Part shown: positions 39,362 to 48,343 of the stretch, in pieces | Layout of the letters: every line of letters starts with the position of its first letter | Numbering within the stretch: position 1 is the first letter of the stretch | DNA from: Chryseobacterium indologenes | GTDB taxonomy: Bacteria > Bacteroidota > Bacteroidia > Flavobacteriales > Weeksellaceae | Length of the DNA: 64,000 bases | Assembly (NCBI GenBank): GCA_016025055.1 | Contig: CP065590.1 | Span: 620,001-684,000 of the forward strand | Direction of reading: 5' to 3' | Notes under the pieces: generated by a model | The model's input: the letters and a program-made list of their open reading frames with translations, nothing else | The model's database searches: none | What the model was told of the DNA's origin: nothing | Translations under genes and position numbers: made by a program

Positions 39362-40201
39362 ATGGAAACAAAAAAAGTATGGTTCGTGACAGGAGCTTCA
39401 AAAGGCTTAGGATTTGAATTGGTTAAAAAATTACTGTCGGAAGGATTTCGGGTGGCCGCAACAAGTCGTTCCGTTGATTCCCTGTTTTCCGCTTTCGGAG
39501 AAACTTCAGAAAACTTTCTTCCTCTCGGTGTAAACATTACAGATAATAACGATATTAAATCTGCTATAACGAAAACAGTGGAACATTTCGGACGAATTGA
39601 CGTGGTTGTGAACAATGCAGGCTACGGGCAGATCGGAACTCTTGAAGAGCTTACCGATGAAGAAGCAAGAGAAAATTATGCCGTGAATGTTTTCGGAACG
39701 CTGAATGTGATCAGGAATGCAATGCCTTATCTTCGTGAACAAAAATCAGGAAATATTTTCAACATTTCTTCTGTTGGAGGGTATTCTGCTAATTTTCCAG
39801 GCTGGGGAATCTATTGTTCTACAAAATTCGCTGTAGCCGGATTTACGGAAGCACTCGCTGAAGAAGTAAAAGACTTCGGAATTCATGCTACGGTTGTTTA
39901 TCCGGGGTATTTCCGCACAGATTTTTTAACGAAAGATTCGGTAAAAACACCAGCCAACCCAATACAGGCCTATGAAGCAGCAAGAAATTCGGAACAGGCT
40001 CACCTCAATGAAATCAATGGTAATCAACCTAATGATCCTGAAAAAGCAGCAGATGTCCTGATCCGGATTAGTAAAGAAAAAAATCCGCCTGTCCATTTAT
40101 TATTAGGGGTAGGAACAGTGGAATTTCTGAATAACAAAATTGATATTTTAAAGAAAGATGCAGAGAAATGGGAAAGTCTTACGGTTTCTACAGCGATTTA
40201 G
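39362..40201 (+). CDS. Short-chain dehydrogenase/reductase
   Basis: A 279-residue NAD(P)-dependent oxidoreductase. The cofactor motif TGASKGLGFEL is near residue 11, NNAGYGQ near 84, and the catalytic Ser/Tyr/Lys set in ISSVGGYS and YCSTKFAV. A basic Arg after strand 2 (ATSRS) suggests NADPH. It is followed by an AraC-type regulator in the same direction, a frequent pairing for inducible SDR genes. Substrate unknown. Confidence 0.9.
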   Translation: METKKVWFVTGASKGLGFELVKKLLSEGFRVAATSRSVDSLFSAFGETSENFLPLGVNITDNNDIKSAITKTVEHFGRIDVVVNNAGYGQIGTLEELTDEEARENYAVNVFGTLNVIRNAMPYLREQKSGNIFNISSVGGYSANFPGWGIYCSTKFAVAGFTEALAEEVKDFGIHATVVYPGYFRTDFLTKDSVKTPANPIQAYEAARNSEQAHLNEINGNQPNDPEKAADVLIRISKEKNPPVHLLLGVGTVEFLNNKIDILKKDAEKWESLTVSTAI

Positions 40202-40215
40202 TCTGATCATATCAT

Positions 40216-40255
40216 CCTTTAGCTTCGCTCACGTATGGGGAGCTAAAGGCTTTTT
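40216..40255 (+). terminator. Intrinsic terminator after the SDR gene
   Basis: CCTTTAGCT / AGCTAAAGG perfect stem (40216-40224 with 40241-40249), then C and five T, 15 bp after the stop codon. Confidence 0.75.
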
Positions 40256-40302
40256 AAGTCAGTGCATTATATATTATTTACAAAACCCCTACCTTAGCTA
40301 AT

Positions 40303-41217
40303 ATGAAACAGCCCGTCCGTTTTAATTCTATTTCAGATTTTCATGCTTTTTGTAGTCTGCCCAATCCTGAGCATCCGTTGATCAGCATTATAGATTACAG
40401 CAAAGTGCGGTATGTAGTGGATGATCATGAATTGAAGTGGATACAGAACTTTTACTCCATCGGCCTGAAAAAGAACGTCAGTCCCAAGTTCAATTACGGA
40501 CATCAACAATATGATTTTGATTCAGGAGTATTGTGCTTTGTTTCACCTCAACAATATTTAAGTCTTGAAATCAATCCGGATGTTGAAGTAGAACCTACCG
40601 GGTTTTTATTGCTGATTCACCCTGATTTTCTATGGAATACTTCATTAACGAGGAAAATTAAATCTTATGACTTCTTCAGTTATCAGGTAAAAGAGGCTCT
40701 TTTTCTTTCTGATAAAGAAGAAAAAATTCTTGTTGATATTTTTAAAAATATTGAACGTGAATACCAGACCAACAACGATAGATTTACACAGGAACTGATC
40801 ATTAGTCAGATTGAATTATTACTGATTTATTCTGACCGTTTTTATGAGAGACAATTTTTCACCAGGAAAAAATCGAGTCATGAGCTGTTATATAAATTTG
40901 AAGATATTCTTTCCCGGTACTTTGATAACGGAAACCTTCTTGAAAATGGTATCCCATCCGTAAAAAGCATTGCTGAGCAGATGAATATCTCACCCAACTA
41001 TCTTGGGACCTTGCTCCGCCTGCATACCCGGCAAAATACACAGCAGCATATTCAAAATAAGTTAATTGATTGTGCAAAAGAACGTTTGAGCACCACCAGT
41101 TTATCTGTAAGTGAAATTGCTTATGAGCTGGGATTTGAGCATCCGCAATCTTTCAGTAAACTGTTTAAGCAGAAAACCAACCAGTCTCCGGGAGAATTCA
41201 GAAAATTATTTAATTAG
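40303..41217 (+). CDS. AraC family transcriptional regulator
   Basis: A 304-residue regulator with an N-terminal cupin-like sensing part (GVLCFVSPQQYLSLEINPDVE) and a C-terminal double HTH domain: VKSIAEQMNISPNYLGTLLRLHTRQN and LSVSEIAYELGFEHPQSFSKLFKQKTNQSPGEFRK. This two-domain form is the usual Bacteroidota type controlling nearby oxidoreductase genes. The SDR gene upstream is a candidate target. A strong terminator between them suggests separate transcription. Confidence 0.9.
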   Translation: MKQPVRFNSISDFHAFCSLPNPEHPLISIIDYSKVRYVVDDHELKWIQNFYSIGLKKNVSPKFNYGHQQYDFDSGVLCFVSPQQYLSLEINPDVEVEPTGFLLLIHPDFLWNTSLTRKIKSYDFFSYQVKEALFLSDKEEKILVDIFKNIEREYQTNNDRFTQELIISQIELLLIYSDRFYERQFFTRKKSSHELLYKFEDILSRYFDNGNLLENGIPSVKSIAEQMNISPNYLGTLLRLHTRQNTQQHIQNKLIDCAKERLSTTSLSVSEIAYELGFEHPQSFSKLFKQKTNQSPGEFRKLFN

Positions 41218-41265
41218 TGATATAATAAAAAGTAAATGACGATGAGGATTATTGTTTCACTGCAA

Positions 41266-41808
41266 TTATTCGTCTTTCTTGGAAGGGATCAGAAAAACAT
41301 CGATAAGCCCTTCAGGAAGTTCCATTTTAATGAATCTTTCTTCTCTGTTTACTTCAAGAATCCAGTCTTTAATCATAGGAATTACCACTTCTTTTCCATC
41401 CAGATTGGTAATGAAATATACCTGTGCTGTCTGATCGTTTACAGATCTTATGACTCCACAGTTATTATCATTTTGGTCAAAAATTTCAAATCCGATGATC
41501 TCGTGATAGTAGAATTGTTTTCCTGAAAGTGTAGGCAATGTAGTAAGCGGCAGGTAAACACTTTTACCTAAAACCTGATCTACCATTGCTTCAGAAGAGT
41601 TTTTGAATGCAAGATTCAGAGCATCTAATTTGCTCCATGATGATTTTTCAATAAAAAATGGAACCAATAATCCGTTGATTTCAACGAATATTGATTCCAA
41701 TTTATTGTAAAGCTCGGGTTGATCGGTATCCAATTTAAGGATCACGTTGCCCGCAAGTCCGTGTCTGCGTGTGATTTTACCTAAAAAATAGCAATCTTCT
41801 TTACGCAT
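41266..41808 (-). CDS. rimM: Ribosome maturation factor RimM
   Basis: A 180-residue factor that binds S19 and helps 30S head maturation. It opens CYFLGKITRRHGLAGNVILKLDTD, the RimM N-terminal beta-barrel signature, and the C-terminal PRC barrel includes FYYHEIIGFEIFDQND and VVIPMIKDWILEVNREERFIKMELPEGLID. It lies 14 bp after rpsP in the conserved rpsP-rimM order. Confidence 0.93.
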   Translation of the reverse strand: MRKEDCYFLGKITRRHGLAGNVILKLDTDQPELYNKLESIFVEINGLLVPFFIEKSSWSKLDALNLAFKNSSEAMVDQVLGKSVYLPLTTLPTLSGKQFYYHEIIGFEIFDQNDNNCGVIRSVNDQTAQVYFITNLDGKEVVIPMIKDWILEVNREERFIKMELPEGLIDVFLIPSKKDE

Positions 41809-41822
41809 AACAGAGTTTGTTC

Positions 41823-42388
41823 TTAAGCTTCAGTGTTTTCTTCAGTTTCAGCAGCAGGAGCTTCTCCTTCTGTAGCTTCAGCAACAACTTCTTCAGCAGG
41901 TGCGTTTGCAGCTTCTTCAGCAGCTTTAGCATCAGCCTCAGCTTGTGCAGCAGCAGCTACTCTAGCTTCGTTTACTTTTACTTCAGCTTCGAAAGCAGCT
42001 TTCTTAGCATCAGCTTTAGCAGTAGCTAAACCTTCTACTTTACCTTGTACTTTAGCATCTTTAGCTTCTACCCAAGCGTTGAATCTTTTCTCAGCTTCAG
42101 CTTCATCAAAAGCACCTTTAGCTACACCACCTTGTAAGTGTTTTTGTAAAGAGCACCTTTGTAAGATAAAATAGCTCTAGCAGTATCAGTAGGCTGAGCA
42201 CCGTTGTTTAACCACTGTACAGCAGAATCAACGTTCAACTCGATAGTTGCTGGATTAGTAATTGGGTTGTAAGTTCCTAGTTTTTCGATGAATCTACCAT
42301 CTCTTCTAGCTCTTGAATCTGCAACCACGATGTGGAAAAAAGGTTTACCTTTTTTACCGTGTCTTTGTAATCTGATTTTTACTGACAT
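41823..42388 (-). CDS. rpsP: 30S ribosomal protein S16 with long Ala/Glu-rich tail, single-base frameshift in the tail
   Basis: The S16 core ([22 protein letters not shown], then [14 protein letters not shown]) is intact over about 84 residues. The frame then breaks near 42143-42147 in a run of five A; one extra A reads [22 protein letters not shown] and continues as a roughly 100-residue tail rich in Ala, Glu and Lys ([25 protein letters not shown]), ending at TAA 41825-41823. Repaired length is 189 codons. The extended S16 tail is typical of Flavobacteriia. The core would be made even without repair. Confidence 0.92.
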
Positions 42389-42436
42389 AATGTTTGAATT
42401 TTACGGGAACTCGTCCCAGTTAAATATTTAAGAGTG

Positions 42437-42466
42437 CAAAGATACATAAAAATTCTAATTGAACAA
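42437..42466 (-). promoter_or_regulatory. Promoter of rpsP-rimM
   Basis: TTG (42466-42464), a 19-bp spacer and TATCTTTG (42444-42437) on the minus strand: a full match to the Bacteroidota consensus, about 49 bp before the S16 ATG. Confidence 0.8.
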
Positions 42467-42571
42467 TTAATAAATATAACAATTTATTAATCTAACGGTA
42501 TAACAATATTTTGCACCTGTTTAAACCATTGATATATTGGAAAATTTTCACATTGCTTACATAGAAACATG

Positions 42572-43080
42572 CTATACTGTCCCCATATAGAACAGCCCCA
42601 AACATTTTTGGTTTTCTTCGATAGTGAGAGAATCTTTCAAGTGGTTGACAATTGTTGGGGAACTCCAGTAACAGCCGATATTGTTTGCTGTACAAGTCAG
42701 ATACATGTTCTGCACGGCCATGGAAGTAGCTGCTATTTCTTCCCAATCAGGAACCATACCGCTGAAGTTAACAACGATAGAAACGACTACGTCAGCTTTA
42801 TTGATTTTAAAACCGATATCATTATATTTTTTTCCAGGAAAAGCTGTTCAGGCTGGGTTGCTTTATAAATAGCCTGCATTTCTGAGGCAAGCTGAGCTTT
42901 TTCTTCTCCTTTGAATATTTTGAAGCGCCAAGGCTTAGTCCGTTTATGATTAGGAGCGAATGTGGCAGAGTGTAGAATTTCTTCCAAAATTTCCTGAGAT
43001 ATTTCTGCATCAGCATAATCTTTTGGAAAAATACTTCTTCTCTGCTCTATGATTTCTTTTAAAATGGGTGCTTTATTCAT
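42572..43080 (-). CDS. Nitroreductase family protein, frameshifted
   Basis: An FMN-dependent nitroreductase-fold protein. The N-terminal part has EIIEQRRSIFPKDYADAEI, ILEEILHSATFAPNHKRTKPWRFKIF, the usual FMN-phosphate region. A break near 42832 in a run of seven A is mended by one A, giving LEKKYNDIGFKINKADVVVSIVVN, after which the core continues (EEIAATSMAVQNMYLTCTANNIGCYWSS) to a stop at 42572. The family normally continues about 20 residues more, and nothing like the expected KRTPLEEKVVW tail is seen, so the C-terminus is short or further disrupted. Confidence 0.8.
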
Positions 43081-43220
43081 ACCTGCAAATTTACAACATG
43101 GAATTCAATCTGTTGTATTTAAAACAAGTATTCCATAAAAGAAAAAACTTCAAATACATTTGAAGCTCTATTGATCAGATTTATGATTAATAACCTGTGA
43201 AAAAAAAAATTATCATTCAC

Positions 43221-43669
43221 TTATAATACTTCCACAATCTTCTGATGGATCTTGTTTAACGTAAATTCATCCCCAGATTTCATTCCCATCATTTTTTTGG
43301 CCATCGGACTTTCCGAAGATATGGCATAAAACCTGTCTCCTTCAAAAAGAACTCTCCCAGGGATACAGAAATATAAAACCGGGCTTTATTGGTAATCACC
43401 AGCGAACCAAGCTGTACTCTTTCCGTAGAGGTATTCAGTACTTTTGCCATATTTCTTTTAAGATCGTTCAAAGCTCCCAGCTGTCGCTGCATCTGATAGA
43501 TCTCCTCCTGCATTTCTTCCCTCATGCTGTCATACTTCGGAGTTTTCTTGATGTCACGGCTGGCTTCAAGAGTAAATTCGATAAAATTTTTAAGCTTCTC
43601 TATTTTCTCTGCGATAGTCATTGTCACAAAGTCTCTGATATCACTTTTTTCAAATACAATCTTCTCCAT
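43221..43669 (-). CDS. GreA/GreB-family C-terminal domain protein, frameshifted
   Basis: A roughly 149-residue protein with an N-terminal coiled-coil helix pair (EEMQEEIYQMQRQLGALNDLKRNMAKVL) and a C-terminal domain of the transcript-cleavage-factor type. The published frame ends early; adding one G to a GGG run near 43363 gives VSLGRVLFEGDRFYAISSESPMAKKMMGMKSG, the family's conserved SPxxKALxGKxxGD-like ending, with a stop at 43223-43221. 449 nt plus one is 150 codons. It probably acts on RNA polymerase, but classic GreA is longer and the function of this short type is not established. Confidence 0.75.
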
Positions 43670-43882
43670 ACAATCGATTCTTTATATAAAGATAATATTT
43701 TTAGAATAATAATATCCATTTTCATTCCATCATAAAAATTATTAATCATTTATCGTCAAAAAAAAAGAAAAACTTAGCAACAGTGACTTTTATTACTAAA
43801 AAAGCTGTCTTCAACCAGAAAACAGCTTCAATATAATTTTTTTTAAATGCTCTATTGAATATGTGAGGACCTTTCTGAGATT

Positions 43883-44407
43883 CTACTTCTCTGCAAGTTT
43901 CTTAAGATCTGCCAGCCCCTGTCCGAACATTTTATCCATATTATTATCCATCATTGGCTTCATCATTTTCATCATGGTATTCAACTCATTGTCGATCATC
44001 CATGTTACCTTTGTTCCGTTTCCTTCCGGAGTTAAAATTATATTGCTCACCGCGTCACCTTCAAAGGGTTTAATAAAATGAAGTTTTGTCACCATCTTTT
44101 CATTAGGTACAATTTCAGTAATTGATTGTTCACCTTCACTGTCATCACCTTTCCAATGATAAGAATCACCCATTTTACTGCCTTCTCCTGAGTATGTAAT
44201 GGTAATATTTTTTATTTCTTTCGAAAAAGGGTCCCAGGTATTATAGGCTTTTAAAGAACCTGCGTGCTGCCATACCTTTTCTTTAGGTGCATTAATGACT
44301 ACAGATTTTTCAAAATGATAATTTTTACTGAAAGCCAGCATAGCAAAGATCGCGTATACGATAATCAGCAAAATGATAATGCCGATAATTTTTAAGAGTG
44401 TTTTCAT
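43883..44407 (-). CDS. SRPBCC (polyketide cyclase/START-like) protein
   Basis: A 174-residue protein with an N-terminal membrane anchor (IIGIIILLIIVYAIFAMLAF) followed by a START-like fold: KSVVINAPKEKVWQHAGSL, WDPFSKEIKNITITYSGEGSKMGD and GTKVTWMIDNELNTMMKMM. A Met-rich C-terminal helix closes the cavity. Such domains bind hydrophobic ligands; no enzyme activity is evident. It stands alone on the minus strand, divergent from the M3 peptidase. Confidence 0.85.
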   Translation of the reverse strand: MKTLLKIIGIIILLIIVYAIFAMLAFSKNYHFEKSVVINAPKEKVWQHAGSLKAYNTWDPFSKEIKNITITYSGEGSKMGDSYHWKGDDSEGEQSITEIVPNEKMVTKLHFIKPFEGDAVSNIILTPEGNGTKVTWMIDNELNTMMKMMKPMMDNNMDKMFGQGLADLKKLAEK

Positions 44408-44619
44408 AGTATTATTATTTAAGGTTTAATTTTCTTGTGTAATCGTTTACATTTTTGTTCAAAATTAAATATTCTCCCTCCACTCCAACTTCTCCTATGA
44501 CAAGATAAATTAAAGATAGTGTATTTTTGTCATACCTGTACATTAAGGCATTATTTTTGAGTTTTCAAGCCCAGATTCCCCTGTGAATCATTAAATTTAC
44601 CTTTAATAAAAATCGAAAA

Positions 44620-46641
44620 ATGAATATTTTAACAGAAAAATTTAACACACCATATCATTCGGCTCCTTTCAGCCAAATTAAAAATGAAGATTATCTTCCT
44701 GCCTTTAAGGAATTGATTCAGAGATCAGAAGAAGAAATTGATGCTATTGTTAACAATCCTGAACCGCCAACATTTGAAAACGTTATTGAGGCATTAGCTT
44801 ATTCAGGAGAACAACTGGATGTGGTTTCCAATATTTTTTTCAATTTAAATTCGGCAGAGACCAGTGATGAAATTCAGCAAATTGCCCAGGAAGTTTCTCC
44901 GATTCTGACAGAATATTCTTCAAAAATATCTCAAAACGAAGCCCTTTTCAATAAAATTAAAAAAGTATACGACGAAAAAGAAAAATACGACCTTAATGAA
45001 GAGCAGGAAATGCTTTTGAATGAGACCTACAAAGGCTTTGTAAGAAGCGGTGCGTTATTAAATGAAGAAGACAAGGAAAAATTAAAAAATATCAGCATGG
45101 ATCTTTCTGTAAAATCGCTACAGTTTGGTCAAAATGTACTGGCTTCTACCAATGCGTATTTTAAGCATATTACTGACAAAGGGCAATTGGCAGGTATTCC
45201 GGAAGCCATTAGTGATCAGTTTGCTGAAGAAGCCAAAGAAAGAAACCTGGAGGGATGGGTAGTTACCCTTCAATATCCAAGTTATATTCCTTTCATGACT
45301 TATGCTGAAAACCGTGAATTAAGAAAAGAGCTGGCCTTAGCAAATGGTAAAAAATCTTTTGACGGTGGTGAATTCGACAACCAAAATCTGATCAAAGAAC
45401 TTCTTCATTTAAAACAGCAGAAAGCTCAGCTTTTAGGATATACTGATTATGCTGACTATGTTCTTGAAGAAAGAATGGCCAAATCTCCGGTGAAAGTTTT
45501 TGATTTCTTACATGAGCTTTTAACGAAAGCAAAACCTTATGCTGATAAAGAAATTGAAGAATTAAAATCGTTGGCAAAAGCTGATGGTATTGATGACATG
45601 CAAAGTTATGACCATGCTTTCTATGCAGAGAAGCTGCGCAAACAAAAATACGACCTTAATGATGAAGAACTGAAGCCTTATTTTCCTTTGAACCAGGTTC
45701 AGGATGCTGTTTTCGGACTGGCTGGTAAACTTTTCGGATTAACATTTGAAGAAAGAAATGACATACCAAAATACCATGAAGATGTAAAAGTATATGAAGT
45801 AAAAGAAAACGGTGAGTACAAGTCATTGTTATATGTTGATTATTTCCCGAGAAAAGGGAAAAGAGCCGGGGCATGGATGACGAGCTACAAAAATCAATTT
45901 ATACAGAATGGAGAAAATTCCCGTCCGCATATCTCTATCGTTTGTAATTTCAGCAAACCTACAAAAGATACTCCTAGTTTACTGACCTTCCAGGAAGTGA
46001 CTACCCTTTTCCACGAGTTTGGACATGCGCTTCACGGGATGATGGCCAATACACAATATCCTAGTCTTTCCGGAACTTCCGTAAAGTGGGATTTTGTGGA
46101 ATTACCGTCACAGTTTCTTGAGAACTTCTGTTATGAACCGGAATTCTTAAAAACGTTTGCTAAACATTATAAAACCGGAGAAGTGCTGCCGGATGAAAAA
46201 ATAGAAAAAATCGAGCAGTCTAAAAACTTTATGGAAGGCTACCAGACATTAAGACAACTCGGATTCGGAATCCTGGATATGAGTTATCATACAAAAGTCG
46301 AAGAACTTGAAAAAGAAAGCATCAAAGACTTTGAAGACAAGTATACCAAAGCCACCACACTTTATCCTTTGAATGCTGAAACCGCTATGAGCCCGAGTTT
46401 CTCGCATATCTTCCAGGGTGGATATTCTGCAGGATATTATTCTTACAAATGGGCGGAAGTATTGGATGCAGATGCTTTCCAGTATTTTAAAGAAAACGGA
46501 ATTTTCAATCCTGAAATTGCGGCAAAATATAAAGTTCTTCTTTCGTCAGGAGGAACAAAAGATCCGATGGAGTTGTACAAAAATTTCAGAGGAAGCGAGC
46601 CGAAAGTGGAAAGCCTGTTGAAAAGAGCGTTTGGCAGCTAA
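44620..46641 (+). CDS. M3 family metallopeptidase (oligopeptidase A / Dcp-like)
   Basis: A 673-residue cytoplasmic zinc oligopeptidase. The zinc motif FHEFGHALHG (HEFGH near residue 464) with a downstream Glu in WDFVELPSQFLENFC defines the M3 family. The start MNILTEKFNTPYHSAPFSQIKNEDYLPAF and the absence of a signal peptide match the OpdA/Dcp branch that degrades short peptides. A TATTTTTG -7 box lies at 44522-44529, giving a leader of roughly 85 bases. It is followed by two small genes. Confidence 0.93.
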   Translation: MNILTEKFNTPYHSAPFSQIKNEDYLPAFKELIQRSEEEIDAIVNNPEPPTFENVIEALAYSGEQLDVVSNIFFNLNSAETSDEIQQIAQEVSPILTEYSSKISQNEALFNKIKKVYDEKEKYDLNEEQEMLLNETYKGFVRSGALLNEEDKEKLKNISMDLSVKSLQFGQNVLASTNAYFKHITDKGQLAGIPEAISDQFAEEAKERNLEGWVVTLQYPSYIPFMTYAENRELRKELALANGKKSFDGGEFDNQNLIKELLHLKQQKAQLLGYTDYADYVLEERMAKSPVKVFDFLHELLTKAKPYADKEIEELKSLAKADGIDDMQSYDHAFYAEKLRKQKYDLNDEELKPYFPLNQVQDAVFGLAGKLFGLTFEERNDIPKYHEDVKVYEVKENGEYKSLLYVDYFPRKGKRAGAWMTSYKNQFIQNGENSRPHISIVCNFSKPTKDTPSLLTFQEVTTLFHEFGHALHGMMANTQYPSLSGTSVKWDFVELPSQFLENFCYEPEFLKTFAKHYKTGEVLPDEKIEKIEQSKNFMEGYQTLRQLGFGILDMSYHTKVEELEKESIKDFEDKYTKATTLYPLNAETAMSPSFSHIFQGGYSAGYYSYKWAEVLDADAFQYFKENGIFNPEIAAKYKVLLSSGGTKDPMELYKNFRGSEPKVESLLKRAFGS

Positions 46642-46710
46642 CAAAAATAGAATACTAAATTTTCATCATATAACATATAAACGGTAAGAATCAATTCTGT
46701 AATTGTAAAA

Positions 46711-47094
46711 ATGAGTAGTATAACATCAAGATTAGAAAACGTAAAAAAACTCCAGGCTAAAAGATGGGAAAATGAAGACCATTGGGATACATTAAATGAT
46801 TTACTGGTTAAGGAACTGGATGAAATTTTGCTGGTTGAGCCTGAAAATACTTCAGCATTAATCAATATTGGTGCGATTTACTCTGATATGGGGGAAAATG
46901 AAAAAGCGTTATTCTATTTAAAAAAAGCGTTACATCTGGGTTCGAATGACAAAAACTTATTTGTCAATCTTGCAGTGGTACTGATTTATATGGAAAAACA
47001 TCAGGAAGAGTATCTGGAATACCTTGAAGAAGTTGAGGATAAAACCGAGGATCCGCTTACGTTTAAAGCCTATTTTGATCCTCAGTCTCATTAA
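46711..47094 (+). CDS. Small tetratricopeptide-repeat protein
   Basis: A 127-residue protein with about two TPR units, the clearest being PENTSALINIGAIYSDMGENEKALFYLKKALHLGS followed by a second less regular unit with NLAVVLIYMEKHQ. The N-terminus is charged and helical. No catalytic domain is present; a role in protein contacts is inferred. It lies 69 bp after the M3 peptidase gene. Confidence 0.8.
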   Translation: MSSITSRLENVKKLQAKRWENEDHWDTLNDLLVKELDEILLVEPENTSALINIGAIYSDMGENEKALFYLKKALHLGSNDKNLFVNLAVVLIYMEKHQEEYLEYLEEVEDKTEDPLTFKAYFDPQSH

Positions 47095-47122
47095 AATCTA
47101 TTATCAATTAAAACCTTACGCC

Positions 47123-47323
47123 ATGTTATTAGCTATTTTACTTCCCTTCCTTTCCTTTATGGTTCGTGGGAAAATTATTACGGGAATTATCTGTCTGATT
47201 TTACAAATCACTGTAATCGGATGGCTTCCTGCCGCGATCTGGGCTGTATTATCTTTAAATAATGCCAGAGCAGACAAAAGAACTGACCGTTTGATCAAAG
47301 CAATGCGTGAAAACGAAAAATAA
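47123..47323 (+). CDS. YqaE/Pmp3 family membrane protein
   Basis: A 66-residue protein with two helices and the Pmp3 pattern (LLAILLPFLSFMVRGK, then IICLILQITVIGWLPAAIWAV), ending in a charged tail. Family members are small stress-linked membrane proteins that affect ion balance. The open frame runs further upstream into the TPR gene in another frame, but the start is ATG 47123, which gives the conserved length. Confidence 0.8.
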   Translation: MLLAILLPFLSFMVRGKIITGIICLILQITVIGWLPAAIWAVLSLNNARADKRTDRLIKAMRENEK

Positions 47324-47334
47324 TTTATATTTTG

Positions 47335-47366
47335 AAATCCTTTACCCGGGTAAAGGATTTTTTTAT
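47335..47366 (+). terminator. Intrinsic terminator after the YqaE gene
   Basis: A self-complementary stretch, AAATCCTTTACC and its complement, with CCCGGG at its centre (47335-47360), followed by T residues, 11 bp after the stop. Confidence 0.8.
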
Positions 47367-47386
47367 CTCACCTAACGACTGATCCT

Positions 47387-48118
47387 ATGAAAGAAAATAA
47401 ATACGATACCCCGTCACTTTTCGATCAATATGAAAAAATGCTCCGTTCTCAATTGGGGCTGGAAGGTGCCGGAGAATGGCAGACTTTAAAAGGAATGCTC
47501 CCTGATTTTAAAGCTAAAAAAGTTCTTGATCTCGGATGTGGATTTGGCTGGCATTGCCGCTATGCCATTGAAAACGGTGCCGAATCCGTTACCGGAATTG
47601 ACCTCTCTGAAAAGATGCTGGCCAAAGCTCAGGAAATCAATAATCTGAAGGGCATTCAATACGAACGAAAAGCTCTGGAAGATGTCTCTTATCCTGAAAG
47701 CACATTTGATATTGTTCTCAGCTCATTAACATTGCATTATGTGGAATCATTTGACCCCATCGCCAAAAGTATTCATGGATGGTTAAAACCCGGAGGATAT
47801 TTTGTGTTTTCAGTGGAACATCCGGTCTTCACTGCAGAAGGTGGACAGGACTGGGCATATGATAAAGATGGGCAGAAAATCTATTGGCCGGTCGACCGTT
47901 ATTTTATAGAAGGAAAGAGAAATACGACATTTTTAGGTGAGAATGTGACCAAATATCACAGGACCCTGACCTCCTACCTGAATAGTCTGTTACAATGTGG
48001 TTTCAGGCTTAAGGAAATCATTGAACCTCAGCCTGGCGAAAGCATGCTGAAAGAAATCCCTGAAATGAAAGAGGAGCTCCGCCGTCCTATGATGTTGTTA
48101 ATAGCTGTAGAAAAGTAA
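47387..48118 (+). CDS. Class I SAM-dependent methyltransferase
   Basis: A 243-residue methyltransferase with motif I VLDLGCGFGWHC near residue 46, an acidic SAM ribose-contact in VTGIDLSEKML, and post-I/II motifs FDIVLSSLTLHYVE and LKPGGYFVFSVEHP. The methyl acceptor is not evident; the length and LHY/VEHP pattern resemble uncharacterised UbiE-like methyltransferases. It starts with ATG 47387 and is not clearly in an operon. The following 225 bp hold no recognised gene. Confidence 0.85.
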   Translation: MKENKYDTPSLFDQYEKMLRSQLGLEGAGEWQTLKGMLPDFKAKKVLDLGCGFGWHCRYAIENGAESVTGIDLSEKMLAKAQEINNLKGIQYERKALEDVSYPESTFDIVLSSLTLHYVESFDPIAKSIHGWLKPGGYFVFSVEHPVFTAEGGQDWAYDKDGQKIYWPVDRYFIEGKRNTTFLGENVTKYHRTLTSYLNSLLQCGFRLKEIIEPQPGESMLKEIPEMKEELRRPMMLLIAVEK

Positions 48119-48343
48119 ACAAATATTAGTAATATTAGGATTAATCGCATTCGTCACATGGGAGTCTACCTTCCGGAAGAAGATCTCTACGTCACATGGC
48201 TCAGCAATTGCGACTGCCATTCTCTTACTGAAATCACTAGAAATATAGCAAAACTCACATCGGCATTTTTGAAAAAACAAACTTATAATAGCAGGAAGTA
48301 AAAGATTATCATATTACTAAACAAAGCATGCCGTTCCGGATGC

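Noticed and set aside
48098..48280. 60-residue minus-strand frame after the methyltransferase gene
   Set aside because: No recognisable motif and no start context; treated as chance.
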